Source of the DNA: Heliocidaris tuberculata
Taxonomy: Eukaryota; Echinodermata; Echinoidea; Camarodonta; Echinometridae
Length of the DNA: 64,000 bases
Direction: 5' to 3'
Assembly: GCA_025618425.1 (NCBI GenBank)
Contig: CM046837.1
Span: forward strand, 25,229,793 to 25,293,792
Below are positions 43,540 to 55,795 of this stretch, one piece after another (the stretch's first letter is position 1; every line of letters starts with the position of its first letter). Below the pieces are notes generated by a model that worked only from the letters and a program-made list of their open reading frames with translations, had not been told where the DNA came from and ran no database searches. The position numbers were made by a program, and so were the translations under genes.

Positions 43540-46010
43540 CAGATGAATTTAAGAATACTTTTCATGATTTTCAGACAACTCATTCAGTGTTTCAAACATA
43601 AATATTCGGTCACTGAATAAAAATAAGGATTCATTCTGTCTATTTTATAATGATGTAATAAAACACAGTTTTAGTGTAACTGGGGTGTCTGAAATATGGC
43701 AAATTAGCAGAGACAGTGCATTTCAAATTGATGATTACAGAATGGAGTACAGGGTACGTGAAACGCGTAGAAGTGGCGGCTTTGCTGCTTACATAAAATC
43801 CAGTTTAAGATATTATACAATAAATGAGGAGGTTAGCCATTCTGAGTCAATATGGATTGATATCCAGTTAAATTCCAAATCTGTTGTCGTTGGCATCATT
43901 TACAGGAAACCCCATACTGATGTTACTGAATTTCGGGACAGTTTGGTAGACACATTACATAGTCTTAAGATCGACAAACGTCACTGTATATTAATGGGGA
44001 CTTCAATATTGATTTAAGCAATGACCATAATTTTGCGGGCAATGAGTTCTTAACAACTTTACAATGCTTAAGCCTAGAACAGGTAATTACATCTTCAACT
44101 CGAATAACAAATTCTTCTGAAACTTTGATAGATCATATCTACACGAATTTGAGCGGATGTGGTATAGTGCAGGTACAATATCATCGGACTTGTCGGACCA
44201 TTTGCCAGTGTTGCATTTTTTGAAGACATGTCGTATAATACTGCTATGCATAGAGTTCAGTTTAGAATTTATGCAAAATTTATGAACTGAAACTTAATAA
44301 TAACCTTGCAGCTTTACCATGGCATGAAATTACGAAACCATATACATGTATGTCAATCTTGCATATGCAAAGTTCATCAAACTAGTAACAGAGGTTTGTG
44401 ATAAACATGCCACCTTTATCGATGGTAGGAGTTCTAAGAGGAAAACCAAACCGTGGATTTCAGAGGCAATTAAAAAAAACCATCAAAAAGAAACATAAAT
44501 TGTACTCCAAGGTTTTGTCATCTAACTATGATACTCATAAATATGATAAATATAAGAAGTACAGAAATATTCTCACATCTGTCTTACGGAATGCAAAAAA
44601 GTTGTACTATGGTAATTTGTTTCAGAAGTATGAAGGTAATTCCAGTAAAACCTGGAAAACAGTGAACGAATTATTAGGAAAGCAAAGTATTAATAATGCA
44701 GTGGTTAATAGATTGTGCCGTGAGACTAATGGCGTAGTTCACGAAACAAGTAAACCAGCTGAAATTGTTGAAGTATTTAATGATTTTTTTTTTGTGTCAG
44801 TTGGTCCAAGATTAGCAGAAGAAATTAATTTTGAACAGAATGAACAAAGTTTTGAGCATGATTTGTATACTCCGAAGACAAAGTCATTTTTGGGGTCACC
44901 AATAACTTATATTGAAACTGAAAATATGCTTTTTATCTTGTAACAGGAAGAAGGCAAGTGGATATGATAATCTTCCAGTGAAGCTTTTGATAGATGGTGC
45001 CCACAACATATCACGCCCACTTTCATACATATTTAATTTGTCATTGCAATCAGGGAACTTTCTAAATTGTATGAAAATAGCCAAAGTAAGTCATGTGTAC
45101 AAAAAGGGTGATAAAACAGAACCAAGTAATTACAGACCAAGTTCAGTCTTATCTGTTATAAGTAAAATTTTTGAAAAATTAGTGAATAACAGATCGGTCA
45201 AATTTTTAGAAAAGCACAGTATACTTTATAAACACCAATATGGATTTAGAGAAAAGCACAGCACTAAATTATCTGTTATAAATCTAGTTAATAAACTGAT
45301 TCAATATCAAGATAAAGGTAGAATAACTATAGGAGTTTTCAATGATTTTGCTAAAGCGTTCGATACAATAAACCATGATATACTTTTGCATAAGTTACAA
45401 AACGAGGGTATTAGAGCACTGACTTTAAAATGGTTTCGTGACTATCTAGGTAATCGATCCCAATTCGTTCACCATAATGGTGCTACTTCAACGAGGTCAT
45501 CAATAGTGTGTGGAGTTCCATAGGGATCTGTATTAGGCCCTACTCTTTTTCTGATGTACATAAATGACCTGCCTAAATCGTCAAATTACTTTAATTTCAG
45601 ATTGTTTGCAGACGATTTGAATATATTTCATTCTTTTCCACCAGGAAATTCTCATTGATTTATTAGAAGTAACTGAGAATCTAGCATACATTAGTCCACG
45701 GTGTGATGCCAATAAGATTACTGTTTACATTAAGAAAACTAACTTTATGATTATCAAGTCAAGACGTAAGTCTGCCCATGTTGAAGGGTCCGTCAAAATG
45801 AAAGATCATATTTTAAAAGAAGTGTATGTTGCCCCGTTCGTTGGTATTCATTTTGACAGGCATCTTACTTGGGTTGATCATGTCAACTCTGGTTGTAATA
45901 TACTCCGCAGGAAAGTAGGAATTCTATATCAAGTGAGACATTTTGTTCCAAAGAGGGTACGTTTATTACTATATCATTCATTTATCCGAACACATTTATG
46001 TAGATATCAT
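43540..46010 (+). pseudogene. CR1/jockey-like LINE, endonuclease through RT
   Basis: The endonuclease starts with NINIRSLNKNKDSF near 43601 and has GVSEIW, GGFAAYI and a damaged MGDFN block with a one-base loss near 44000, then SDLSDHLPVLHF near 44190. After a gap the linker and RT follow (44398-45640): NYRPSSVLSVISKIFEKLV, FGFREKHST, FNDFAKAFDTINHD, a stop in the CGVP/GS block at 45521-45523, and catalytic FADD near 45605-45616. The thumb ends abruptly near 46010, where a LINE on the other strand begins. Confidence 0.85.
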
Positions 46011-46357
46011 TTTTGAAACCAAAGAAAGTATGACTAAGCTTCAGCCACATATATTCACTACAGGTTCTATCGATAATGGTAATTCTCTTTACAAGTGGCT
46101 GTTTAACCAGAACTCCTAATCCTCTCAATCTGCTCGGTTCCTTTGACCGACAGTTTGCATGATATTTGTATCCTTCATATGAAACGCTTTCACTGTATGA
46201 TAAATGGGTCTCACTTAGAAAGACAATATCTGTAACAATTTTTTTCACAAAACAAAGGGTCATCCAGTTTACATTGTCTTGATCCGTTCATTCGTTCAAC
46301 AAGTCCATTTACATTCCACGAACTTATAGTTATTTGTTTCGATATCTTAGACATTGT
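46011..46357 (-). pseudogene. LINE ORF2 start: APE-type endonuclease, truncated
   Basis: On the - strand an ATG at about 46355 opens MSKISKQITISSWNVNGLVE, the start of an APE-type endonuclease. A frame change near 46260 leads into DIVFLSETHLSYSES, RLRGLGVLVKQ and CSEYMWLKLSHTFFGF. Loss of the 3' part is not the usual 5' truncation of LINEs, so a later rearrangement is likely. Confidence 0.75.
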
Positions 46358-46394
46358 GGGGTGGGTAGGGTACCAGGATTGCAATGGTCAATAT

Positions 46395-46545
46395 ATTAGC
46401 CTAAAAAAAAACCCAACAATAACAAAAACAAAACGAACAAAACAAAAAACACAAAAACAAATAAACAAAAAACAAAACAAAACAAAAACCGCAAAAACAA
46501 AAAAAAAAAAAAAAAATTAAAAAAAACAACAAAAAAAACGACAAA
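46395..46545. repeat. (AAAAC)n A-rich tract
   Basis: A-rich low-complexity sequence between the two ORFs of the - strand LINE. Confidence 0.85.
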
Positions 46546-46912
46546 CGTGATATACATATCTGACTCAATATGAGGATATACATAGTGAACACACTTACAT
46601 TCGTTAGAATCATTGAGAAGACTCACTACAATTTACATTTGTTGTTACATAGTCATGCCGTGCATGAATAAGTACAATCGCAATACGAGCCCTTTTTTTC
46701 GAGCATGATAAGAGTAGGGAGATTGTTTAAGAGATTATATCAATACAAGGTTGAGTACAGAAAATATACAGGTTCCTTCGTTGCTTGAACATTCCTCCAT
46801 TTATAATACATGGTATTATGAATAAGTTTTGTACTATATATGAAAACATAACATCAGGTTAAGTACTATGAAAACATTACAACATTGGTCAACCCCCTTG
46901 AATATCACTTTA

Positions 46913-47555
46913 GACGCCAAGTGCCCTCATGATTGCGTTTGCAATCTCTGATGCTATCATCCTATGATTCTTTCTTTCATTTACCTTTCCTGGATGACTC
47001 TTATTGTAATTTGCCCTTGGGCCAAATGTTGCGTGAATTATGTTCCCAGAGAGTAGTCTTGTACCCTCATCGCTGAGATGTATATCATCTACAAATAGGC
47101 GTTCGAGAGGGCTTCCATACTGATTAAAATTGTTATTGTTACACACTAGGATTTGACCAGAATTTGGGATTAGGGATGTTATTATCCTTTTGAAGTGTGA
47201 TATCTTATCATTCCAGGGTTTGGTTAGGGATGGGGTGGAGAGTGAAAGAATGATTTTCTTAAACGGACTGCAGACACATTTGTTTAGGAGGTGTCCGTAT
47301 TCTTCGGCTACTAGTTCTGGACTGTGGGTCTTAAGGTTATTGACGACTGAGTGGATTATTATTGTATCGTGGTTTTTTATGGCATCTATAGCTCTCCTAG
47401 CTTCCTCAAGAGTGGGAGCATATACTCTTTCTCCTAAACCCCTGCCCGCGCCGTCAGTTGCCTACATGTAGATTTTTACACGTCGAGTCATGGATAAGAG
47501 TGATCCTCCTTCCAGACTTAGTACTAGCATAACTTAACCTCTTGTCTCCCAAGAA
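46913..47555 (-). pseudogene. LINE ORF1 C-terminal half: SGNH/GDSL esterase-like
   Basis: On the - strand the sequence has RRITLIHDSTCKN (an HDS in the place of the GDS nucleophile block), a frame break with a stop near 47465, then TIIIHSVVNNLK (an N-containing block III) and DDIHLSDEG (the D-x-x-H block V). These are the landmarks of SGNH hydrolases. Esterase domains are known in ORF1 of CR1-type LINEs. The N-terminal half lies at 53645-55084, beyond an inserted LINE. Confidence 0.7.
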
Positions 47556-47663
47556 TATAGAGGGCGTTATCAAACATGTAACACGGTATTTTTTTCGAGC
47601 TAGGAGTCGACATCAAAATCCACCTGCATCGTCGTTATTTTTCAACATTCTGAGGACAAAAGT

Positions 47664-48524
47664 ATGGGCAAGAATTCTATTTCGAACAACTCTACAATTT
47701 CGAAGCCATATTTTCTACGCAATCAGCAAAAATCCAGAGAAAGCTACCAGCAAGCCATGGCTCACTACGCTACGGAGGATTCCATTAATAGGCTACGAGC
47801 GGACTTCGAGGGACTAACGGATAAAATCTTTCAAAAGCTCGACACGACAAACCTCGGGATTGCCGAACTACGAAACGAGGTAAAGATTCTACGGGAAACG
47901 ACAACGGACCTGCAAAAGTCGGCTAGGGATACAACGGACCGGTTATCGCACCTGGAGAACGACGTAGTCCCACGCCTTGAGAAAGATGTAAAGGAGACGG
48001 AGAGTAAGTTGATGGAAGCTATGACCGCGCTCGAGTTACACGATCGGAAACAGAACCTTCTGTTCTGCAATCTAAAGGCACCGGCAGGTAGCACCAAAAC
48101 TCCACGGAATGCCGAAAGTCAAATACGCGGCGCTATCGAGTCTCTTGGCTTTGATAATGAAGCGGTACGAGCGATGTCCCTCGTGAATGCACACCACCTA
48201 CCCCGTAAGCAACGTCCAGGTAATGAGCCAACCCGCCAGACCCCCGACCCGATCATCGTGAGATTTGCTTCCATGTTCGACCGGGACGCAGTATTCCAGG
48301 CCTTTGAAAGCAGCCACCGTACCCCCGAGAGTCGGCCGGAATTTACGATCCGCACCGATCTACCGCCCCATCTGAAGGCCCAGCGTTTTGATCTCGAGAA
48401 GACTGCGTACACACTTCGACATCGACAGGGCAAATCGACGCGAATTCGTCTCGTGGGTACACGACTTCACCTCGAAACACGCGAGAAGGGGGTAAAAGCG
48501 GCACCATGGAGCAAGTACAAGTGA
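47664..48524 (+). CDS. LINE ORF1p, L1-like (coiled coil, RRM, C-terminal domain)
   Basis: An intact 286-residue frame. Residues about 30-130 are heptad-rich and should form a coiled coil for trimerisation. ELHDRKQNLLFCNL (near 122-136) opens the RRM, and PDIIVRF-like IIVRF with a following MFDRDAVFQAF region and the FTIRTDLPPHLKAQR segment form the C-terminal domain. This is the order of L1 ORF1p (Transposase_22), an RNA-binding chaperone. The ATG at 47664 is the first in frame. It is intact while ORF2 downstream is broken. Confidence 0.75.
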   Translation: MGKNSISNNSTISKPYFLRNQQKSRESYQQAMAHYATEDSINRLRADFEGLTDKIFQKLDTTNLGIAELRNEVKILRETTTDLQKSARDTTDRLSHLENDVVPRLEKDVKETESKLMEAMTALELHDRKQNLLFCNLKAPAGSTKTPRNAESQIRGAIESLGFDNEAVRAMSLVNAHHLPRKQRPGNEPTRQTPDPIIVRFASMFDRDAVFQAFESSHRTPESRPEFTIRTDLPPHLKAQRFDLEKTAYTLRHRQGKSTRIRLVGTRLHLETREKGVKAAPWSKYK

Positions 48525-49463
48525 CATCCGGTGAGATAATTTTGAAATAAACATTCATACTGCATATATTTTCTAGACATCACCGCCATGATCTCGCTGA
48601 TATCTTTGTTTATTGCCATTTTGAGAATTTGTTCTTGACCATGGAGCTACTTATTCAAGGATGATTGCTATTGCTACATGGATGTATTTTTCTTTATTGT
48701 ATTGGTTCTTTGTAGTTAAAAAAAAAAAGAAAAATGAATCTGTAAAGGAATTATAAAGATGTGTATTGTCTACTGAACAAGAACTGCCTTTCTCCTTTTG
48801 CTGTCTATATTTTAACCAAAAAAAAAAGTATTTGCGTTTTTGTTTTTATTACAAGGAGAATGCATCTTCACAAGGGCACAAAGAGCCCAAAAGTTTCATT
48901 TCATTACAATCTTGTACCATTAAATGTAGCCCAAGTGAACAGCTAGTCCCACTGCCGGGTCAGTTCGGTTCATTTCTTTTTCTTGTCTGCTGTATAATAG
49001 TTTTGCTTAGACACCCTGTATATACATGTTACCATCGTGCTTCCTGTTCAGTGAACAAAAACGATGCAAGTGGTTTTGTATTGTCTTCTCTGAGCTGGAA
49101 TTTTGATATCGTGCTAAATCTAAATGTCTTCCAATACATTTTCAGTATACATACTCATGTACATGACATATGTAGCCTGTTCTGACAGAACACCTCTATC
49201 TAACTTCTTTTTCTTCTTTTTCTTCTTCTTTCTCTCTAATACTGCAACCAAATTTTCTTCATCAAGTGTATGTAATCAAACCATATGTCTTGTGATCTGC
49301 AATCTCCTTTTGCTGTATATAATTATAGGGTACTGGATTTTTTCAACTCTCGATTATCATGACTATGCTGTGTATATTTCCGAGCTATTTATAACTACAC
49401 GTGTGCCACTTTGCTTATTTGCATTTGTATACTTAACGCTGTCAGGTTCCTTTTATATTGTCT
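48525..49463 (+). other. Inter-ORF region of the LINE
   Basis: A 0.9-kb stretch between ORF1 and ORF2. The open frames in it are T-rich and show no domain. It is long for an inter-ORF spacer and may include a decayed insert. Confidence 0.45.
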
Positions 49464-50824
49464 ATGGATGATGAAATGACTGAACCAGATACATATCATA
49501 CCTTATTATGTAACAACTTTTATTATTGTCACATGTGTAATCAATCGTATCCTAGTCATGAATGGAACCACTATTTTTCCTCTTGTAAATCCTGCTTTGA
49601 ACACCTTTTCCCTTTTAATCACTTAAACAGCCCTGCCTTTTGTGATGCATTCACCTCAAATACTTCTGCTATGGATGACAGCTTTGATCGCCTATCTCAT
49701 TTACATTTCGACCCATTCGCAGCACATGAAAATTTTCTAAGAAACGATGATGTAGACCCTGACTTTCAATTTTATACAGAGAGATTAGGCGACTCCCAAT
49801 ACTACCATTCTGAGAAATTTAATGAAGTGTTTGGTGTTCCAAGCAGTGATACCTTTTCAAGTATACATTTCAATGCAAGAAGTCTTTTAAATTCAATTGA
49901 TTCAATTACAGACTGTCTTAACTCACTTAACTTTAAATTTGATGTAATTGCAATTTCTGAAACATGGCTTAAACGAAGTAACTCTCTTGTAAATATTCCT
50001 GACTATTCATTCGTGCAAAACAATAGACAGTATGCCAAAGGTGGTGGTGTTGGACTGTATATTCGTGATACGTTTTCTTTTTCTATTCGCAACGATTTGG
50101 TTTTAAATGAAAGCTTGTGTAATTCCCTGTTTGTTGAAATTAAGCAGACCTCTGCAAGAAATATTATTGTAGGCGTGTTATATAAGGCACCGTCCTTGGA
50201 CACTAACAAATTTATTGATGGGCTCGATGAACTTCTTTCTACTCTCTCAATCGAAAATAAAGCAATATATTTAATGGGTGATTTCAATATAGATATTTTG
50301 AAGCATTCCTCAAATAATCAAGTACAAAACTTTGTAAATTGTCTATTTAGTAACTTTTTCATCCCACTAATTCAAAGACCGACAAGAATAACTGAGTCTA
50401 CTGCTACCGTCTTAGATAATATAATTACCAATCAATTCCATTTACCTACTACAAGCGGATTATTATACTCCGATATTTCTGATCACTTACCAATATTCCA
50501 TATAACTTCTATTAAATCTGCTCAAGTGACGACCTTGCCGGATATTGCTCCCCGTAGGATGTTTTCATCAAATAATATAATTAATTTTAAAAATGAAATT
50601 GAGAATACATGTTGGGATGACATCATGCTTATACAGGACGCAAGTCAAGCCTATGATGAATTTATGGCAAAGTTCCACAGATTATATGATAAGAATTTTA
50701 CTTTTGAAACGCCTAAAAGAAATAAAAGAAAATTAAAACCATGGATGACTGATGATTTACTACAGTCAATTCATTATAAAAATACTATATATAAAAACTT
50801 TCTTCATAATCCGTCTAAAATTAA

Positions 50825-51317
50825 AGGTCATGTAAAGTTTTGGTAAGCCCTCAAAAACTGTTCGTCAGATTTCTTCAATTTTTGTTGATAAATAGCAAGA
50901 TACTGGCGATACTAAGACACTGTGAAGATTAAAGTTTAATATTAAACAAAAAAGAGGCAAAAACTAATTTATGTGCCGGGACAGGCACGTAAAATCCCAA
51001 CAAAGGCAGCATGTGCTATACGCTGTTCACACACGTGTAAAACCAATGATGAGTAGCTACACACAGTGCACACACGCTGTCTCTATGCGAAGCCCGAAGA
51101 TTGCTGTGCGGGGAGCCGTCGGGGTAGAAGGGTCCTAGCATAATGGCAGTGATCAAGCATTCCTTACAGATATTTACGCTGAAATTCACCAGAAATCATA
51201 GATGGAATACCAAATGATCTCTTACAGACGTCTTTTGATACAAGGAGAACAACATGAGACTGTATTCAACATGTTTCTTTCCAATTTCCTTTTTGCTACC
51301 GATACTATGCATGAGCT
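50825..51317. mobile_element. TTAA-flanked MITE, 493 bp, in ORF2
   Basis: Tips AGGTCATGTAAAGTTTTGG and the inverse of AGCTCATGCATAGTATCGG match at most positions over about 23 bases. TTAA stands at 50821-50824 and 51318-51321. When the insert and one TTAA are ignored the host frame continues without a break, which fixes the boundaries. No transposase is encoded. Confidence 0.88.
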
Positions 51318-51728
51318 TTAATGAAAAGAAGTACAAGGAATTACGTAACCGAGTGAATTCGTTGAATAAACAGGCGAAAATGGACTATTATAAAGACAAA
51401 TTTAATAAATATAAACATAATGTTAATGGTATGTGGCGATTAATAAACTCAGTTTTAAACAAGAAAAGACAACAAATTTCAAGTACTTTAGAATGTAATG
51501 GTGCAATGTCAACAGATTCTCAAAAGATCGCTAATGCCTTTAATGATTTTTTTTTGTGAATATCGGTTCTAATTTAAGTAATCTCGCACCCCAAAGCGAT
51601 ATCAACTTTAGACAATATCTACCCGAACCAAACCCAAACTCGTTATTTTTGTCTCCTGTTACGGATAATGAAATATGTAATATTGTAAAAGCCTTTAAGA
51701 ATAACAAGGCCCCTGGTCTAGACGAATG

Positions 51729-51758
51729 CCCCCCCCCCCCCAAAAAAAAAAAAAAAAG
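51729..51758 (+). repeat. C-run then A-run inside ORF2
   Basis: About 13 C are followed by 16-17 A in place of normal coding sequence between GLDE and VIDLICKPL. It is the same type of homopolymer lesion as at 17869. Confidence 0.85.
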
Positions 51759-53644
51759 TTGTTATTGATCTAATTTGTAAACCACTGTGCCACATATTCA
51801 ATTTATCACTTAGTACCGGTAAATTCCCAGAAAAAATGAAAATAGCAAGGGTTACCCCCATTTTCAAAAGTGGAGTCAAAGAACAAGTTAACAATTACAG
51901 ACCTATTTCAGTACTCTCTGTTTTTTCTAAGATTTTGGAACGTATAATTTACAATAGAACATTATAATTTTCTAGAAAAACATAAATGTCTTTTCGCAAA
52001 TCAGTTTGGCTTCCGAAAAGAACACTCAACTCAACTTTCACTTTTGGAACTTACCAACAAAATAATTGATGCATTTGAAGACAACTCATTCGCTATCGGT
52101 GTATTTATCGATCTGTCAAAGGCCTTTGACACTATTAACCACAATATTTTACTATCTAAACTTAATTATTATGGCATTCGTGGGACTGCACACGATCTTT
52201 TTCATAGCTATCTTCGCAATCGCCATCAGTGTACCCGTTATAATTCTTCTCAGTCAGACTTTAAAGAAATTACATGCGGTGTTCCACAGGGCTCTCTGTT
52301 AGGCCCCTTTCTTTTTATGTTTGTAAATGACATTCACCGATCATCCAATCTTCTATCTTTTATCCTTTACGCTGATGATACAAATTTACTATATTCTCAT
52401 AAAAAATTTGATGTTCTATGTAAAACTGTAAACACTGATTTATTAAAAGTTTGCGATTGGTTTGCTGCTAATAAGTTAACAATCAACTACAAGAAATGTA
52501 ACTACATGATATTCTGCAACTCTCCAAAGCCTCCCGACTTTAGCTCTGTACAAATTATGCTAAATAATCGCATCTTACATGTCTTACCTAGAGTTGAATC
52601 TACTAAATTTCTTGGTGTTTTTATAGACAGCAAATTAACATGGAAAAATCATATAAATGAACTTGAAAACAAAATAGCTAAAAACATTGGTGTTATTTAC
52701 CGCCTAAGTATGTTTCTACCCCAAAAGATATTGCGTACTTTATACTGCACCTTAATTCTCCCGTATCTATCTTATTGTAACGTAGTATAGGCAAATACAT
52801 ATCGAACTGATGTTAAGAAGCTATGTACACTGCAAAACAAGATTTTACGTATCATATCAGGTTCTCATCCACGCTCCAGTAGCGATCCTTTATATAAATC
52901 TCTAAATGTCTAAACTCACAATTACCTTCCCAGTTCTGTGACCTTTTCCAACGTGTTTCAGATATTCATAAGTATGGTACCAGATCAACCGATGAAATCT
53001 ATATTCCCAAACACCGTAAACTTATTTTTCAACATAATATTCGTTTCACCGGCCCTAAGCTTTGGAACGATTTACCTGAATCCATGAGAAATTCTGCGTC
53101 TCTGTTAAGCTTCTCATGGAAGCTAAAAAAGTGTATTATATCGGATTATAGTTCATGATGCCCTGCTTGTTTATTTATGTATTATGTTCGATTACTATCA
53201 TTCTAACCTGTTTCCAGTATCTTTTTTGTAAGAATGCCTGTGAATATTTCGATGTTTTACTCTCACCGTATATCTTGCTACTGTATTATCCATGCATGCC
53301 ATACAACTCCATTATGATGATTATTACTATGTTGCAGTCCTCTTCCTTTCCCTTTACTCCAAGTTCCCTATCCTCGTCTCTCCTTCTCTCTGTCTGTCCC
53401 TTTCCTCTGTCTGTCCCTTTCCTCTTTTCCTGTATTAAATTATATTGTATTGTGTATTCAGGCGTACCCGCTACAAGCATCTGGCTTATTGGGACTGCGC
53501 CTTCTTCCCTATGTAACTTGTTCTTGATTGTACTGATATTACTTTATATGCATGAAAATTGTACTATTTGAACAAATGTTGAATGTTGCAAAATCAATGG
53601 AAAAAAATAAATGTTAATTTGAATTGAATTGAAAAAGTGATTGC

Positions 53645-55084
53645 TTCTCCCTTTCTCATTCTCAACTGCTTTTTCAGGGCTTGATTCATGTGGTGATGGG
53701 GAATTCCTTCTAGTACCCTTGGCTGCATCGCTATAGGATGTATCTGATACTCTTTTGCTAGTATGAGTTCCCCAAGGTTCACCATTCGTTTCATACTTAG
53801 TATTCATGAGTCTGTCTTGCAGATTTCCTTTTATTTCATCGTTATCTTCAAGTCTAGCTTTATATGTGTTTTCCCAGTCTTCTCTATTTCGTTCGTGTGC
53901 TTGGATGTGGGCGATCAATCTACCATTTTCGATTTCTGAGTTTACTTTCTCAGCTCTTAGGTTCTGTATTACACTGTTCAGTTTATCAGCTTCTTTTTTT
54001 CTGTTCTTCCTTTAGTCTTCTGTTCTCCCTACGGCTATTCTGTTCTATCTGCTTCATTTGATTTTTAAGTGTCTCGCATTCTTTTTCTTTTTTCTTTTAC
54101 CAGTCTATCTAATGTAGCGTTCTCAGTAGTTTGATTCGTTCTGTGTTTGCCTTTATCTTTTTGAAGTTTTTCCATGAGATTTGTTTGCATCTCACAGGTT
54201 CTGTCGTTCTGTACTATGACTTGAGAAATGGTTTTCGTTAAGTTCACTATAGACAGTTCCATTGTGTCCAGGCGGGTGCTGAGTACGGCGAGAGGATCCA
54301 TACTACCATCGTTGAGCTCATTGATGACGTCATCATCTGGGAGGGAGTGCGAACCATCAACAAGGAGAGGACTCGTGGTCGTCTGCAGAGGGTTAGCACT
54401 AGTAGTCTCCTTTTCTGAAGTAGCTTCGTCTCTATCTTTTGGGCATGAATCAGAGACTGTGGGTTCTTCTCCTAGAGTAATAGGGTCATCATTAGGCAGA
54501 GTGTTGAGGACGCCCACGCCAAAACATCTTCGACAATGTCGTAGTCGTTATCGTTGTTGGTCGAGGGTTCCCGGATTAATTCATCGTCCGGGATGAGCTG
54601 CATGGTCATTGAGCTGGTCATCAGATTTCTCTGTGAGTTGCTCAGGCATGTTCTCATTGCTGGTGTCAACATCATTAGTGGACCAGTGGTCAATCAAATT
54701 CTTATATTGATTAAATTCCTCTTCACACCAGCGGTGGCAGAGTTTCTCCTGAATAAGGATTTTTTCCAGTGGTGGTGTATACAAGGACACGGTACAATGT
54801 ATCACCTTCACCATCAAACTCAGCTTTACTTGGATCATTCTTGATCCAATTGGCCTTTAGATCATCTAGAGACAAAAGTCTTTGTCCTATTGATGCGATC
54901 CAAAGGTGGATTCTTTTTGTTGATGTCACAAAGCAGGTACAATTGGCGTTCTTTTTATATAGGTTCAAGTCTATGTTCTCGTAGGGAATGGATTTTCCCG
55001 ATGTACTCGTTTGCTTGATTTTTTATTCGCTTTCTACCACATATCTCTGTTTGAGTTTCGTTGACATTTAATACAGAAGACGCC
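53645..55084 (-). pseudogene. LINE ORF1 N-terminal half, coiled coil
   Basis: On the - strand an ATG at 55084 starts MASSVLNVNETQTEICGRKR; several frame changes follow. Readable parts include KRIHLWIASIGQRLLSLDDL, an acidic segment, LSTRLDTMELSIVNLTKTIS and a long heptad-rich coiled coil, then SYSDAAKGTRRNSPSPH. Order, strand and the next domain (SGNH at 47555) fit a single ORF1 split by the + strand LINE. No other function is suggested. Confidence 0.6.
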
Positions 55085-55763
55085 ATTTTCACATCAGTTT
55101 AGTCTAGAATATTATATATCTATATATCACTATAATAGCATGAAAGTCTAGGGATAATAATCGTATATCTGATATCAGAATGAACCCCTTCCATAATGAT
55201 TTACAAGCGAAAAGAAGATGTTCAGGTCCAGATATGGGGCACTCACACTTATGCGAGGTTATTGGAGATATGGGGCGATCAGACTTTCAAGAATTCGCTC
55301 TCAAAATAATATAATATCATTCCAAATTTCATATTTTATTCCACATTGCTGCTTTGCAAAGGGCCTATTCGTTAATATTCCAGCAGATTGAGTAATCTTA
55401 GTTATCAGAGTGGAGTTTGATATGATAAGCTCGGATAATAATGTCGACAAGTTACTCACATTCTGATGTAAGAGTGGGACATGTATCCATTGAGACTGTA
55501 CACTTTGTCCTTGTTGTCAGCTTCCAAATATATTGACATTATCCAGAGTGAAATACAAAAATCCATTTCCCTGGTAAGAATCCGTTCAAAATATGAGGCA
55601 ATATAATAATGACGACCCGCTCCTGGTACCCCAACATGAATCCCATTCTTCACATATACGAGAGAGTAGCGATCGAGAAATTTGACAAAATCTTTCAAAA
55701 TGCAATCCCGGTGGGGGATGTATGTTCTCCCCCGGAAATTCTGGGAACTTCTCTCCTCTTCAG

Positions 55764-55795
<32 letters not shown>

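Larger units (their letters stand above)
49464..53154 (+). pseudogene. LINE ORF2: zinc-binding leader, endonuclease, RT
   Basis: The ATG at 49464 opens a leader with two C-x2-C pairs (CHMC and CKSC) and histidines between, a likely zinc-binding module. The APE endonuclease follows: FNARSLLNS, ISETWL, GGGVGLYI, MGDFNID and SDISDHLPIF. The linker is cut at 50824 by a 493-bp MITE and resumes at 51318. RT blocks are NNYRPISVLSVFSKILER, FGFRKEHST, GVFIDLSKAFDTINHN, CGVPQGSLLGP and catalytic YADD at 52368-52379; KFLGVFIDSKLTW and TGPKLWNDLP close the region. Breaks: a shift near 51556, a C/A homopolymer block at 51729-51758, shifts near 51965 and 52910, and a stop near 52788. Confidence 0.85.
47560..53640 (+). 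mobile_element. Nearly complete two-ORF LINE
   Basis: The element has a short 5' UTR, an intact ORF1, a gap of about 0.9 kb, a broken ORF2 with endonuclease, RT and C-terminal region, and a 3' UTR ending in (AATTG)n at about 53618-53632. It splits the ORF1 of a LINE on the other strand. No clear target duplication is seen at its ends. A TTAA-flanked MITE and a C/A homopolymer block sit in ORF2. Confidence 0.85.

Noticed and set aside
47831..48558. Several - strand frames over 47.8-48.6 kb
   Set aside because: They are shadows of the intact ORF1p on the + strand.
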